DNA from: Lepas anatifera
Taxonomy: Eukaryota; Arthropoda; Thecostraca; Lepadidae
Reading direction: 5' to 3'
Length of the DNA: 64,000 nucleotides
NCBI GenBank assembly: GCA_034440635.1
Contig: JAOTON010000778.1
Span: forward strand, 1-64,000
The notes under the pieces are model-generated. The model was not told where the DNA came from, ran no database searches, and saw nothing but the letters and a program-made list of their open reading frames with translations. Shown here piece by piece: positions 10,618-20,984 of this stretch (positions are counted from its first letter, which is position 1; every line of letters begins with the position of its first letter). The translations under genes were made by a program, and so were the position numbers.

Positions 10618-11258
10618 AAGATGCTACTAAGTTCTACTGCCCAATAGAAAGCTAGAAAAGCATTTCTGAGAGGAAATCTGAAATCTTCGCACTAGAGGTG
10701 GGACTTTCTAGGCCCGGGGGCCAGGGGCAAAAGCCCGGCCCAGGCCCGCGGGCTTTGACCGGGCCTGAAGGCCTGATTTAAGCCAATGTCGGGCTGATAA
10801 CGGGCTTCACCCAGGCTTATTCCGGGCTTCAACTAAACTGGGACTTCAAGTCAATTTTCTGTAAGTTAAATAAGCCTTTTTCAGTACAGACCTAGTTTTT
10901 TCCACTGAAACATAATCTTATTCATGCACCAGCAGCTTTTGAAAATGCATTTACAATTAATTTTGAGACTTTTAGACATACATCAGGAATGTAACAGCAT
11001 GAAGCTCTAGCTTTCTATCTGTTACTCATGCCAGGGTCAAAAGCAAGTTACTTAAACCTGAATTAATATTCAAAATCAAATATTGAATAATGCCTACAGT
11101 TGCACCCATCCATGCCGTACTGTCATCTTATGAATATCCTAATTACTTTAAAATTTTCAAGTCATATATGGGTGAACAAAATATAAATTGTGATAGCATA
11201 TTTGTTAAGGAACACACTGACAAGTTGGATATTAAATATATATATATTCAAAAGCAAG

Positions 11259-11293
11259 CACACGGACGCGTTTCGTAACTTCTTCAGCGTGTG
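11259..11293 (-). ncRNA. Hammerhead-ribozyme-like motif (left arm, mirror copy)
   Basis: This is the exact reverse-complement counterpart of the 11514-11548 motif, with the same core and 6-bp stem I. A transcript of either strand would contain one sense motif. Confidence 0.58.
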
Positions 11294-11513
11294 TTTGAAG
11301 GGTAGAATTATCCGTTGACGCATGAAGGTTTCTGTAAACTCACGCGGGCTAAACGTGGATAATATTTGCCAATATTTTTGATATTGCGAAATCTCCTCTC
11401 TTCATATGATAATATCTCCTCAATATCAAAAATATTGGCAAATATTATCCACGTTTAGCCCGCGTGAGTTTACAGAAACCTTCATGCGTCAACGGATAAT
11501 TCTACCCTTCAAA

Positions 11514-11548
11514 CACACGCTGAAGAAGTTACGAAACGCGTCCGTGTG
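11514..11548 (+). ncRNA. Hammerhead-ribozyme-like motif (right arm)
   Basis: The order is CACACG (stem I), CTGAAGA (11520-11526, fits CUGANGA), AGTTAC (very short stem II/loop with an A-C closing mismatch), GAAA (11533-11536), CGCG (minimal stem III), TC, then CGTGTG (11543-11548), which pairs perfectly with the first six bases. All conserved core blocks of a type I hammerhead are present in order. The stunted stem II may make it inactive or dependent on dimers, as known for minimal hammerheads in Penelope-like elements. Confidence 0.6.
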
Positions 11549-13369
11549 CTTGCTTTTGAATATATATATTTAATATCCAACTTGTTAGTGTGTTCCTTTA
11601 CCTGTATCGTTCTGTCAAATGGATCCTCAGCATATTTGTTACTTCCATATTGTCAGTATACCATTTCAAAGGAAGTCATTTAACCAATTTGCTGCTAACA
11701 TATTGATATTAACACCTAGCTCTAGCTAGAAAATTCTTTCGAGAAGCTTTCTGCTCCAGGTAAAAAGAAAATGTTATCTATGGAGCCATTCCCATGTCCT
11801 CTACGAAAAATGGTGAAGTAAATATGTCAGGTACAAACTATCTAGTGGGAGCCCATAATTGTCAAATTGGCCTGGTAACTCTAGCTGCAAGAACAAATGT
11901 TGATAAGTTTGACCCTTCCACAGCTTCATCTTGCTCTTTCATTGCCCAAAAGATGCAAAATCCACTCAGAAAGGGCTAGTATAAGCAAGGAAATAGCCAC
12001 AAAAAACATGTTTTTGATCGAAGTACTTCAAAACATATAAATTAGTCAGTTGTGGGGAGATACTGGGGAGAGCAGTCAGCCTTAGAAGGAACCTTTGAAA
12101 TTACACCAAAACATGAATATACTTGACAGTATGTGTTGCATTTTCCTTGTGGAGATACTTCCCTGGCCTCTATGAAATACAACTTCTATTATAAGCTTTG
12201 AACTTGAACATAACAGCACTTCCCTCCCACCACACTAAAGGTATTATCGCAGTAGGTGGATCACATCTCAGATCACATCAGAAGGTATAATGTATACTTC
12301 GTATACATTATTTCGTAATAATATATACATTATAACTATAATGTAGACAAGCACGGCGCTTCAGATACCTACTAAGCGTAAGCCCGTCAAATACAACAAA
12401 GCAAACAGAAATAGTGTTCAAGCCCAAATGGTGATGTGGATGGGATTGAGTTGTTTTTTTGTGTCAGATTTAATTTTTGGTGGAGATTGGTGCAATATTT
12501 TTATTCAATGTTTGGTGCGAACCTGTGGAAAACTAGTGGTTCCTTATCAAGATAGTTCTTTATGGCTGGTGGTTTGATAATTGTATATGGCTGATGGGCC
12601 TTGTTCATGTTGGCCTGTTGGCTTACCTACTTTCCAGACCGGGCTGACCCAAGCAGAACATTCTTTTAACTATCTTCCAAGCTGTTTAGTGACTAAACTA
12701 AAAGAAAATGTTCACATGTATCAATTGAGGGACAATGTGAAGGAGTTTTGGTTCCTTCACAGCCATTCCGCCATGATATTCTGAAAAGTTTTAGCTGAAA
12801 ACTTGTCACTGCTCTCTCCTCTATTTATAAACATTATTGGAACTCAATTGTGAGGCTCGTACCAGCATATAATGATTTATAAAAGTGCAAAGATGGAGGA
12901 AATGTCTGATATGAGTGGACTTATTTCATTCCGATTCTTATAGCTGCCATGTGCATACCTCTATCTAGAATACCCTTTGTTTTTATAAGGGTGATGCTGG
13001 TCATTACCTGAAGTAAGCTTGCATCATAAGCAAGCCATGTTTCATACTGTGTTTTTCAGTATCATTTTCTGCTGAATTATTAAGATAGCTGAGGCTACTG
13101 ATGCTACATGCACCTTTTTGATATGGTTTTGGGTGAAACCAAAACTTTTTACAGGATAAATTGGCTTAAAACATATATTTGAAACAGCTTTAAAGTAAAT
13201 AAATTTTGTATATAGTCGTTAATGGTTTTCCATGACACCGGGCCTTCCCGGGCTTGATAATCCATTTCTTCCACAAATCGGGCTTGTGACGGGCTTCTAA
13301 AATCAGCAGCCGGCCGGGCCCGGGCCCGGGCCTGCAAAATTGCCTGAAACTCCCACCTCTACTTCACAC

Positions 13370-13755
13370 TATTCTGGGAGGATGCTGGAGGAGGAGGTAG
13401 ACGAGAAGCGCGAACACACCCTTCATCAGGAAAGGGAAAATTTGACCTTCCCATATCAGGTAAAATTTGTTGCAATATGGTAAAATCACTCTGATCGCAC
13501 GAGGCTATTTCAAATGGAAAGAGTGTGGTGTTACCAAGGTCCTTAACGGTAACAATCCGGAGCCGACTCTACTATGACGTCACGTTAAGCAAAATAAGTT
13601 TACCAATAGGGTTCCATGTTAAAATTAACCAACTTCAAACGTCTACGACAGATACAGTATGTCAAATTTTTTCATCACGATCTCATGTTCAATTTAATTC
13701 CAAAATATTTTCACCCATGGGAATTCGATTCCACTTAATCAAAAATATGCACACC
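13370..13755. other. Duplicated non-coding stretch
   Basis: It matches unit 1 at 48498-48728 and 49784-51648. Unit 1 has two insertions here: the GT-microsatellite block, and the pogo-like element, whose empty site is ACAGATACAGTATGTC at about 13644-13660. No gene is seen. Confidence 0.6.
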
Positions 13756-13815
13756 TTAAAGGGAATGTGTCACCTTCATAACGTGATTTTAACTAGGATA
13801 GCCAAGTTGTAAAGC
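13756..13815. mobile_element. TTAA-flanked MITE, left fragment split by insertion
   Basis: It starts TTAAAGGGAATGTGTCACC, identical to the left end of the intact MITE at 51649-52106. It breaks at GTTGTAAAGC where the 8.7 kb element is inserted, and resumes at 22499. Confidence 0.85.
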
Positions 13816-13989
13816 AGAGACGGCGGATTCCATTTTCGAGAAGTGGTGCAAGATTTTCTGGAGGGGGCGCCTTCCTCCCCAGGGGGCGCCATCATCTCTT
13901 GGGGGGCGCCTTTGCTATCCAATGGCGTTCTGCAGAAACTCTTTGGACTCGGCGTGCGAGGCCACTTGGGGTGGTTTTTTTCTAATATT

Positions 13990-14760
13990 CCGAAAAATAG
14001 GTATTTTAGATTTCGCGAAAACTCAGTCGTATCGGATTTGTATCAGCAACAGAGTGGCATAGCCCAGGATTCTGTGATTTTCATAGCCTTGTTTGCAGTT
14101 ATGACCAATGATATTGCAGACACTTCCCGCAAACATACGGCATGTGCTTTTCGTTGAAGAGTTCACAATATGGGTGACAGCGTCCACTACAGCAGCTGCG
14201 CAGAGGCGGCTGCAGCTTGACCTTGACACATTGCAGCAATGGATCATATGCAATGGACTGAAATTTTCAAGTTCAAAGACATAGTACATGCACTTTTATA
14301 ATTGACATTGAGACTGAATACCCGATTTTGTAAATTCGCGGAAATCCGAGCGACGTTGTAGCAGAAACCAGATTTATCAGGCTCACACTCGATAAGCTTT
14401 CATATGTGCCACACCTGAAGGATTTCCGCAAAAAAATGTTTCGATACGCTGAAAATACTGAAGGTGTTGACGAGGATGAGATACGGTGCAGATAGAGAAA
14501 TGTTTCTCATGCTATACACGTTATACGCTTATCGCCTATATATATACGTTATGCGCACGTTATACGCTCATTGTTATACGCTACGTTATAAGCTTCTTAT
14601 GCTGTATAGATCACTTATTCGTCCGAAGATCGAGTACGGCTGTGTCAGAGCCGCATGACGAAATCCATGGAGCGAAGCGGATTGAGATTTCTCAAGAGGC
14701 TCTATTCTGGCCGTTTGGCGGTTCTGACAGTTGATACCAGGGCTCTGCAATTGTGTAGGG
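13990..14760 (+). pseudogene. Decayed I-type LINE reverse transcriptase fragment
   Basis: Shifting frames give recognisable RT pieces: GIAQDSVIF with LFAVMTNDIADT (motif B region), then the altered catalytic loop LFVEEFTIWVT in place of FVDD, then LDTLQQWIICNGLKFSSSKT, then LLMLYRSLIRPKIEYGC. These align in order with the intact LINE ORF2 at 23867-26983. A TATACG-type short repeat expansion at 14515-14590 interrupts it. It is inactive. Confidence 0.75.
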
Positions 14761-15789
14761 TGATTGCCCTTTTACGCTAGACGCCCAAACTAAGGCCCCC
14801 GAATTTAAATTCAAAATAGTTTTTGAGAAATTTTGGAACAAATGTTTTCAATTTTGCATTTTTATCATTTTTATTTTTTAAGCGACGAACTTGAAATTTG
14901 CCTCCTTTTGAATAAGCAACAAGGCCACCTAAGAAAAAAAGTTCAAACTGGTCCGACAATATTTATTACGCAAAAACGCAGTATTTCTAGTACAAGCAAA
15001 AAGATATTGAAATTTGACAGCCGACTTGTAAGCTCGAAATGTCAGAAGGCACGCTTCAGTTAGTTTAAAGACAGCCACGTGGAGGCAGCTACGTCAATTT
15101 TCTTGTGCTTAGGCATAGTTTCCAGTGGAAAACGTAAAATTCTGACCTAGTTTTTGCCATTTTGCCGGAGGACTACATTTTTGCTCATTTCATTTAAATC
15201 TTAATCTCTCGCGATCCAATGCGCCGATTTGACTTTTCATTTCAAATAATGAAAGAACATTGCTTCCGCCTGATAGTATTCGGAGATGGATATCGTGATA
15301 ATAAAATTCATTGTCTTATATGTAGAAATATAATTTTAGTAGAAAACCTTTTATTTGCAGCTTTTCGGTTCAGAGCACATGTCATTCACAAGCTCAGAAT
15401 TGACATGGCTGAATAGGAAAATTAATTGCAGTCATTCAATTCATTTACACTACCCACTTATCTCCAACGGCTTTCGAGTAATTCGTCCGAAAGGGTATTT
15501 CAAGGAGCTAAATTTCTCGGAACATGTTTGCTTCTCACCATGGTTTCAAGTCCTCAAAATGAATGGAAGTGGATGCAATTTGGCATAAAGCTAGCTTAGG
15601 GTCCTGGGTCGCCGATACAAGTGATTCTAGGCGAATCTAATGTTTGGTTCGTCTTCTAGAAGCAGCTTTATACCATGCCTTTTCTGTACGAACACAACAC
15701 CCGGCGCCACGATCACGGCATCGTTTTGATTGCGTGATACCGGCCAGTGACCTCCTGACGGGTCACAGGTGTAGGGTTAGTGGGAGTCG
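14761..15789. other. Unassigned AT-rich stretch
   Basis: No domain or terminus is recognised. It may be the remnant of an insertion into the decayed LINE, because recognisable LINE sequence resumes near 16045. Confidence 0.4.
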
Positions 15790-15900
15790 GTACAGTGTGG
15801 CGCAGTGGTCTAGTGGTTAGAGGTCCTGTCTCGTGATGAGGGGTGCGCGGGTCGAATCCGGGGTTGACTGCGGGATATTTACTATTTATTTCAAATAAAA
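15790..15900 (+). mobile_element. tRNA-derived SINE
   Basis: It has a pol III box A-like TGGTCTAGTGG (15806-15816) and a box B-like GGGTCGAATCC (15849-15859) at tRNA-like spacing. An A/T-rich tail with AATAAA-like sequence follows. The acceptor stem does not fold as a functional tRNA and box B lacks a base, so it is a SINE head rather than a tRNA gene. Confidence 0.65.
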
Positions 15901-16044
15901 GAATGATGGCACTGACCTACAGGCTTATGAAGAGATACATTGAGAATGAAATATGGCTGATTTCAGCACATTGTCATGCGGCTCTCCTGCGCCGGTGGGA
16001 GGTTATCCCAGGTCGCAGACCGGGGTTGCGTATGAGGCCACTCC

Positions 16045-16195
16045 TTAGTCCGCGAAAAAGATTATCGATATGTCCGTCATCTCGCTATCAGAATAGTAAC
16101 AGGAGCATTCCAAGCTTTACCCATAATAAGCATGCTAGTGGAAATTAGTGAAATACCGCTACAAATGCGCAGTAAGATACTCGCTTTGCATTAAG
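16045..16195 (+). pseudogene. Decayed LINE RT, thumb region fragment
   Basis: One frame reads HLAIRIVTGAFQALPIISMLVE followed by PLQMR. It aligns with CVRIATGAFRTSRRASLLVD...PLDLR in the intact LINE. It continues the fossil of 13990-14760 and is cut by the MITE at 16199. Confidence 0.65.
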
Positions 16196-16198
16196 CCA

Positions 16199-16653
16199 TT
16201 AAAAGGAATGTGGCACCTTTAGAACGTGATTTTAACTGAGATAGCCAAGTTGTAAAGCAAATCGGAAAACCAGGTGCTCCATATATCATTTGTCTTGGAA
16301 CTCGATTTTTCCGTAGAAAAACTAAAACCTACCCGAAATGTACCTCTCATGTACCTCTCGCCAGGCGGCCATTGTTGTGAGCTGCTGGTGTGACGACATA
16401 TGCTGACATCACGATGAGCATCAGCCAATCGAAGCCCTTGAAGTGTTTCGAGTATGGTAGTGGTTGCCAGATCATGACATCATCCAGAGGCAGATATTTA
16501 TTCATTTTTCTAGAGGAGTATTTTAAAAATAAAAGCATTGAGCTTGCTGTACATTTTTCAGAAAAATCATGAGTGGTTTCATTATTTTCGGCTAAAAGTA
16601 CGCCTAATTACACAAAATTCCAGGATTTTACCAAGGTGCCACGTTCCCTTTAA
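16199..16653. mobile_element. TTAA-flanked MITE, complete older copy
   Basis: It runs from TTAAAAGGAATGTGGCACC to GGTGCCACGTTCCCTTTAA, with inverted ends and TTAA on both sides. It is the same family as 51649-52106 but more diverged. It is inserted in the decayed LINE between the RT thumb and RNase H fragments. There is no ORF. TTAA targets suit piggyBac- or Kolobok-type transposases. Confidence 0.85.
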
Positions 16654-16656
16654 AAT

Positions 16657-17251
16657 AAGTCACCAACACGCCCCACATACCAAACATTTTTTTTTGGCGA
16701 CGCCTACCTCAGTCAGATAAGACAGTGGCTCGCGTTTTGCATTCCGTCAACAGGGAGTGAGAGTCTGTGCCTGGCTGGCACAGGCTGGTATCGACAGCAA
16801 TCTCGTCGAACCACATGAAGCAGCTGTTATTGAACCATAGCTCATCTCGACAGTTAACACGAACACAACCTACGCCAACAAAGCAAAAATTTGCCTCCTG
16901 AACCGACGCGCCAGTATTTTATGAACTTGCTTGCGGAGCCGTTCGAAAACCATGTCTATTTCTATATAGACGGTTGCAAAAGAAAGTGACAATGGCACAG
17001 GGCGTGCATTTGTTGGTGACGATGTTGAGAAGTTTTCTAGTTTGCCTTACGAAGGATCCATTTTTACTTCAGAGCTGTACTCCTTTTTTTGCTGTTTGGA
17101 CCAGGTGTCTAAGCTGATGGTGAGGAAGTTTGCGATTTTTACCGATTCCCTGTCTTATCTGCAGACATTGAAGCCATTTTATTTCTATAATGCGTCGTCA
17201 CCTTGGCAGGCCATGCTGAAGATGACTGGATCTTCTGTGTGCACTGATTAG
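16657..17251 (+). pseudogene. Decayed LINE RNase H fragment
   Basis: After the MITE, frames give VYFYIDGCK (compare YYTDGSK), then GSIFTSELYSFFC and FAIFTDSLSYLQTL, which hold the D...E...D spacing of LINE RNase H. Stops and shifts lie between. It ends abruptly at about 17251 against an oppositely oriented LINE. Confidence 0.7.
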
Positions 17252-18730
17252 TCCAGTAGGCAGACACAGGCAGTTTGGATGGCTACCATCTCAGCCTGAA
17301 AACTCGAGCAGAGCGAGCCTGCTGGTCGCCTGAGCTCATGCTGGGCTCTGTCTGGTGACTCGATGAAGACCCAGCTCCCCGCTCGTGACCCCTCCGTGCA
17401 CTGACCCGTCGGTCCACACCCATGTGGCACATTGAGTCAGGGAAGCGAGGTGGGGGGAGAGCTACTCGCTTCTTCCGGACAGGTGGCGCTCCTGATGTCA
17501 GTGGGCCCACGTCTAGTTGAAATGTGACTCACTCTCCTGATACCCACAGTGGAAGACGTCGAGGAAGGAAAGACTCGATGGGGAGGGAGATGCCTGCTTG
17601 ATCCCACATGTATTTGCCCACCTGCCGCCACCCGGTCACCGAGGAGAGTCGAGAGGGCGCTGTCGCCTCCGCACGTCTTCACAGAGGGTCTTCAAGCGGC
17701 AGGGTATGGAATTTCACCAGCAGTCGGGTCGCGAGTACCCTCCTTCTGGCCGCTACGCGGGGAGTCTTAACTCGGCTGGGAGTGGAGTGGGTGCATCCTG
17801 TGATGATACGCGCCGACGCTCTCATTTTGCGTTCCAGCAGCTCGACATGAAATGGCGGTGTGGCGTGGAGCCACGCTGCGGCCGCTTACTCCATCGCTCC
17901 TCTCACGTAGCCAGTAGCGACGGTTCGGAGGTGCTGTTCGTGCAGCCCCCAGTTGCAGCCGGACAGTTGACGTAGGTGGGAGATGCGGGGGTGGACCTTC
18001 TCCCACAGTCTCTTACAGTGTGGACCGAAATGGAGGAGCCGATCGATGGTGACGCCAAGTAGCTGTAGGGTGTCTCCAGCAGTGACAGACTTCCCGTCGA
18101 CCTTAAAATTGAAGGGATCGGCGTCTCTGGCCCACTGGGACATCACCAGTACTTGGATCTTGGCTCCTGATACCACCATTTTGTGCTGTCGGGTCCACTT
18201 CATGAGGGTGCCAGCAGCAGCTTTATTGCGCCCGGTCCTTGGCGACTTGGATGTTGTTGCCCGTGCAGAGAGCCGCCGTATCATCGGCGTACATGTAGGG
18301 GAGCATCCGGGAACCGCGCAGAGTGCGTCTACCAGCCGAGCCGCCCATACAAAATAAAACTGGCGATAAGACACTTCCTTACGGCAGGCCAGTTCGGAAA
18401 ATGCGCTCACCGGAAAGCACACCATTTAGTTCCACCTGGACTCTTCGGTCCCGGAGTCACTGCCAAATCCAGGCCACCGTGCAATTTGACAGCCCCATCT
18501 ACAGCAGGCGAACGCGTAGCAGGTGGTGGTCCACTACGTCGTACGCGTGCGCGAAATCAAACGCGACGAGGACGTATTTCTGCGCGGTCTGTCCATCGGG
18601 AGGGCGGCTGTGTCTCGATTTGGGCATGCACAGTGCACGCTCACCTCTTCTCTTAAATGAGTCCTGAACTTGACCTGAAGGCGATGGTTGATGATATAAG
18701 TGGATGGTCAGTGACAAAATATACTCGTTT
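17240..18730 (-). pseudogene. Decayed ingi/Vingi-like LINE: RT and RNase H
   Basis: Read leftwards from 18730, pieces in different frames are the RT motif A phrase VAFDFAHAYDVVDHHLL (about 18510-18560) and YMYADDTAA (motif C, YADD at 18280-18291). Then come LGVTIDRLLHFGPHC and GLHEQHLRTVATGYVRGAME, and an RNase H part with a TDGS-like start and SSFQAEMVAIQTA near 17285-17420. The LLHFGPHC and RTVA.GYVRGA phrases are typical of ingi/Vingi-type LINEs. There is no long intact frame. It abuts the plus-strand LINE fossil tail to tail. Confidence 0.75.
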
Positions 18731-19715
18731 TATCAATCTGAATGGTCTTTTCACGTCGATCTGAACACTGCACATGATCATTAAACGCGCAAATTACAGC
18801 CAATAAACGAAAAAAAGTTATCAATTTATCAAGAGAGTACTTGGACACGTTGAAACTGTTTTCTTTTTATTCTAGTAGGGCCCATTTATGTCACAAATCA
18901 CAAATGCCTATGGCATGATCTATTTCAGCATTCAATCACATGGCTACCGAAATTCTCTTAACACCTCCGAAATTTCACGCACAAGAGCAATTCTCCCATG
19001 CTGATGAATTGAAGAATATAGATAAAGGTCGATGGAAAATGCCCACATACTTCATTCTGTGTTTATCTTAACGTTTCAACTTCCCTTATATCTCCTTGAA
19101 TCTGCCATCTGGTTCAAACATTATTTTTTAGGAGCAATTAGTAATGTGGGTTAAAGTCCGGCTTGTGTTTCCTACAATTTAAAAGCTTTTCCGCTGAGGT
19201 AATTTTCTTGGACAGCGCACAGGCCAGGTTCACACTCGCTGCGATTATTTTCAATGTCCTCTCACCATTATCTTACGAATCTTGGCCACGTGGAAAGGCA
19301 AAATGATGCTTATCATATTTGATATTAAAATAAACTTAACCCCTCTTCACTAATAGAAAAATCCCCAGATATGTACCTTTATGTTCAGCTGTTGCATCTT
19401 CCCAAGTGTCTTGAATTTCTCCATGACCTAGTGGCAGTTACAGATTTTTCAAGAGGTGCCGAAAAAAGTGTGGACTGAACTGTTTAGCAATTCATTGTTT
19501 CAAATATCACGCCAAATAGGCATCTTGCTTGGCTGGTACAAACTGTTATGGCTGGGAGAGGGTGGGATAGGACGTTGTTAAAAATACGATCCACCAATAT
19601 GACGGCAACCGAAAACCGAATACCATAGGCGCCCTTTGGGTGAAAAGTTGATGGTAAAGTGCCCACTTTGAGGCTCCGCGTTTCCCCCCCACCTTACTAA
19701 AATTCTAGATCCGCC
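18731..19715. other. Unassigned AT-rich stretch
   Basis: No gene is seen. Its right end (CTAAAATTCTAGATCCGCC) looks like the inverted end of a common CGGATCTAG-type terminal-repeat element. Confidence 0.4.
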
Positions 19716-19717
19716 TA

Positions 19718-20005
19718 TACGCGGATCCAGGGGGCAAAGGGGAGGGGCAGATGCAGCCCCCCAATCGATCCTCGGCGCCCCCTGAAATGGTCACGGCGCC
19801 CCCCTGAAAGGTCGATGGCACTCGCTTGAAGTGGCGCTTCCCACTCTCCCCCAGGATGCGAAATCGGTGCTCACCGATAGGATTTTACGCCCACCTGGTA
19901 GGTTTTCCGGTCAAAAGTGGCGCCCCCTGCTCCGGATGGCGCCCCCCGGGAAGGTGCTCCCCTCCGATTGGCAATCCTGGATCTGCCTATGGATCCGTCA
20001 CTGTT
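19718..20005. mobile_element. Small GC-rich element with CGGATCCA-type ends
   Basis: The left end GCGGATCCAGGGGGC faces the right end ATGGATCCGTCACTG, a partial inverted match. The interior contains several GGCGCCCCC blocks. Another CGGATCTAG end of opposite direction abuts on the left. Boundaries are approximate. Confidence 0.4.
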
Positions 20006-20339
20006 CAAGAGCAAACAATTCACAGGAAAAGCAGGAAGATATCAAATGTTAGTGGGGAGTGGTGCGGCCAAGATAATTGATGATGCTAACAAATTGTTTA
20101 GTTATGTGGATAAAATAATTGGGTCGCCACACGGGATTGGAAGGGGACTCCTGCCTTCTTATGAGATAGGCAGTGTGCTAAAAATATATCGTCAAGTCAA
20201 TATCAAATTATCAACATTTAGTTTTATACAGTGCACTGTTCACTGCAGTGATACAAGAGTGCTCTGTCCTTTTTCTGTGGGTTTATGACACCCGGTAGAG
20301 TTCGTTTTAGCCTCAAATATGGCTTTTGTGGTATTTATT
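20006..20339. other. No gene seen
   Basis: Short unassigned stretch inside the composite element. Confidence 0.4.
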
Positions 20340-20565
20340 TGGCCATTTGGCCGCCCCGGTTGCTCGGTTGGTAGAGCGTCGGGCTCCGGCCCGCTGCTGA
20401 GAAGCATGCAGTGGCAGTGCATGTCCAGGCTTGAGATCGGTTCCCCTGAGACGCTCCGGCGCTCAATCGTTTGCCCGACGTAGGTCGGCTGGCAACTGAC
20501 TGATGAGAGGGTGACCTGAGCGAGGCGGCCATCCCTGTGCTTTGTGGGAGGTTAAACTTTGGCTT
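20340..20565 (+). mobile_element. Second tRNA-derived SINE-like sequence
   Basis: A box A-like TTGCTCGGTTGG is followed by TAGAGCG, as in tRNA D-arms, near 20360. A degenerate box B-like GATCGGTTCCCC lies at about 20438. A longer non-tRNA body follows (CGACGTAGGTCGGC, GTGACCTGAGCGAGGCGG). It is not a functional tRNA. Confidence 0.45.
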
Positions 20566-20879
20566 CTAAATCAACCCTTCATTGTGGGCGTTACTCGTTC
20601 GGGTGGTGGGGTCGGGGTCTCCGTGACAAGTCCCTTGAGGACTTTAATGAGACTCAGACTCCAACAGCCGTACTGGGAAGAACTTGGACGAAATTTATAA
20701 AAAACAAGATTTTTTAGTGCAAATACAATTTGAACCTTTTGGCCTTTTCGCAAACCCGGTTTGGCCTTTTTCCGTTGAAAAAAACCGCAGTCCTGGGCAG
20801 CATCTCTAATCTTTAGAATATGGAATAACAAAAATTAGGAGCCATTTTTTAACACTAGCACGTCTAAATTTTATTAACG
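20566..20879. other. No gene seen
   Basis: It contains a short local inverted pair around TTTGGCCTTTTCGCAAACC and GGTTTGGCCTTTTTCCG. Otherwise unassigned. Confidence 0.4.
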
Positions 20880-20984
20880 CCCCCTCCAAATGGGGGTTTG
20901 ATCCCCCGAAGACATTATAATGGCCAGCACAAGAAAATCTCCACCGCCCCCCTCAACTGAGTTTTCCTTAAATGTTCTGCTGTC

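Larger units (their letters stand above)
11207..11598. repeat. Near-perfect palindrome, arms about 178 bp, 34-bp loop
   Basis: Arms 11207-11386 and 11421-11598 are inverted copies with very few mismatches, separated by 34 bp (11387-11420). Each arm contains TATATATA, GCAAGCACACGGACGCG and a long unique stretch. It resembles two head-to-head terminal repeats of a Penelope-like element or a fold-back element. It sits inside the hAT element. Confidence 0.9.
10693..13361. mobile_element. hAT-type element, 2.67 kb, non-autonomous
   Basis: The ends TAGAGGTGGGA and TCCCACCTCTA are perfect 11-bp inverted repeats of the hAT form (YARNG start), followed by GGCCCGGG-rich subterminal repeats at both ends. 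The 8-bp target-site duplication is CTTCGCAC (10685-10692) and CTTCACAC (13362-13369), one mismatch apart. Unit 1 holds the empty site CTTCGCAC at 48490-48497. No hAT transposase frame is visible; the interior is AT-rich and carries a nested palindrome at 11207-11598 and short GTATAC palindromes near 12290-12310. Confidence 0.9.

Noticed and set aside
15790..15870. Possible tRNA gene
   Set aside because: Box A and B are present but box B lacks a base and the arms do not fold as a tRNA; better explained as a SINE head.
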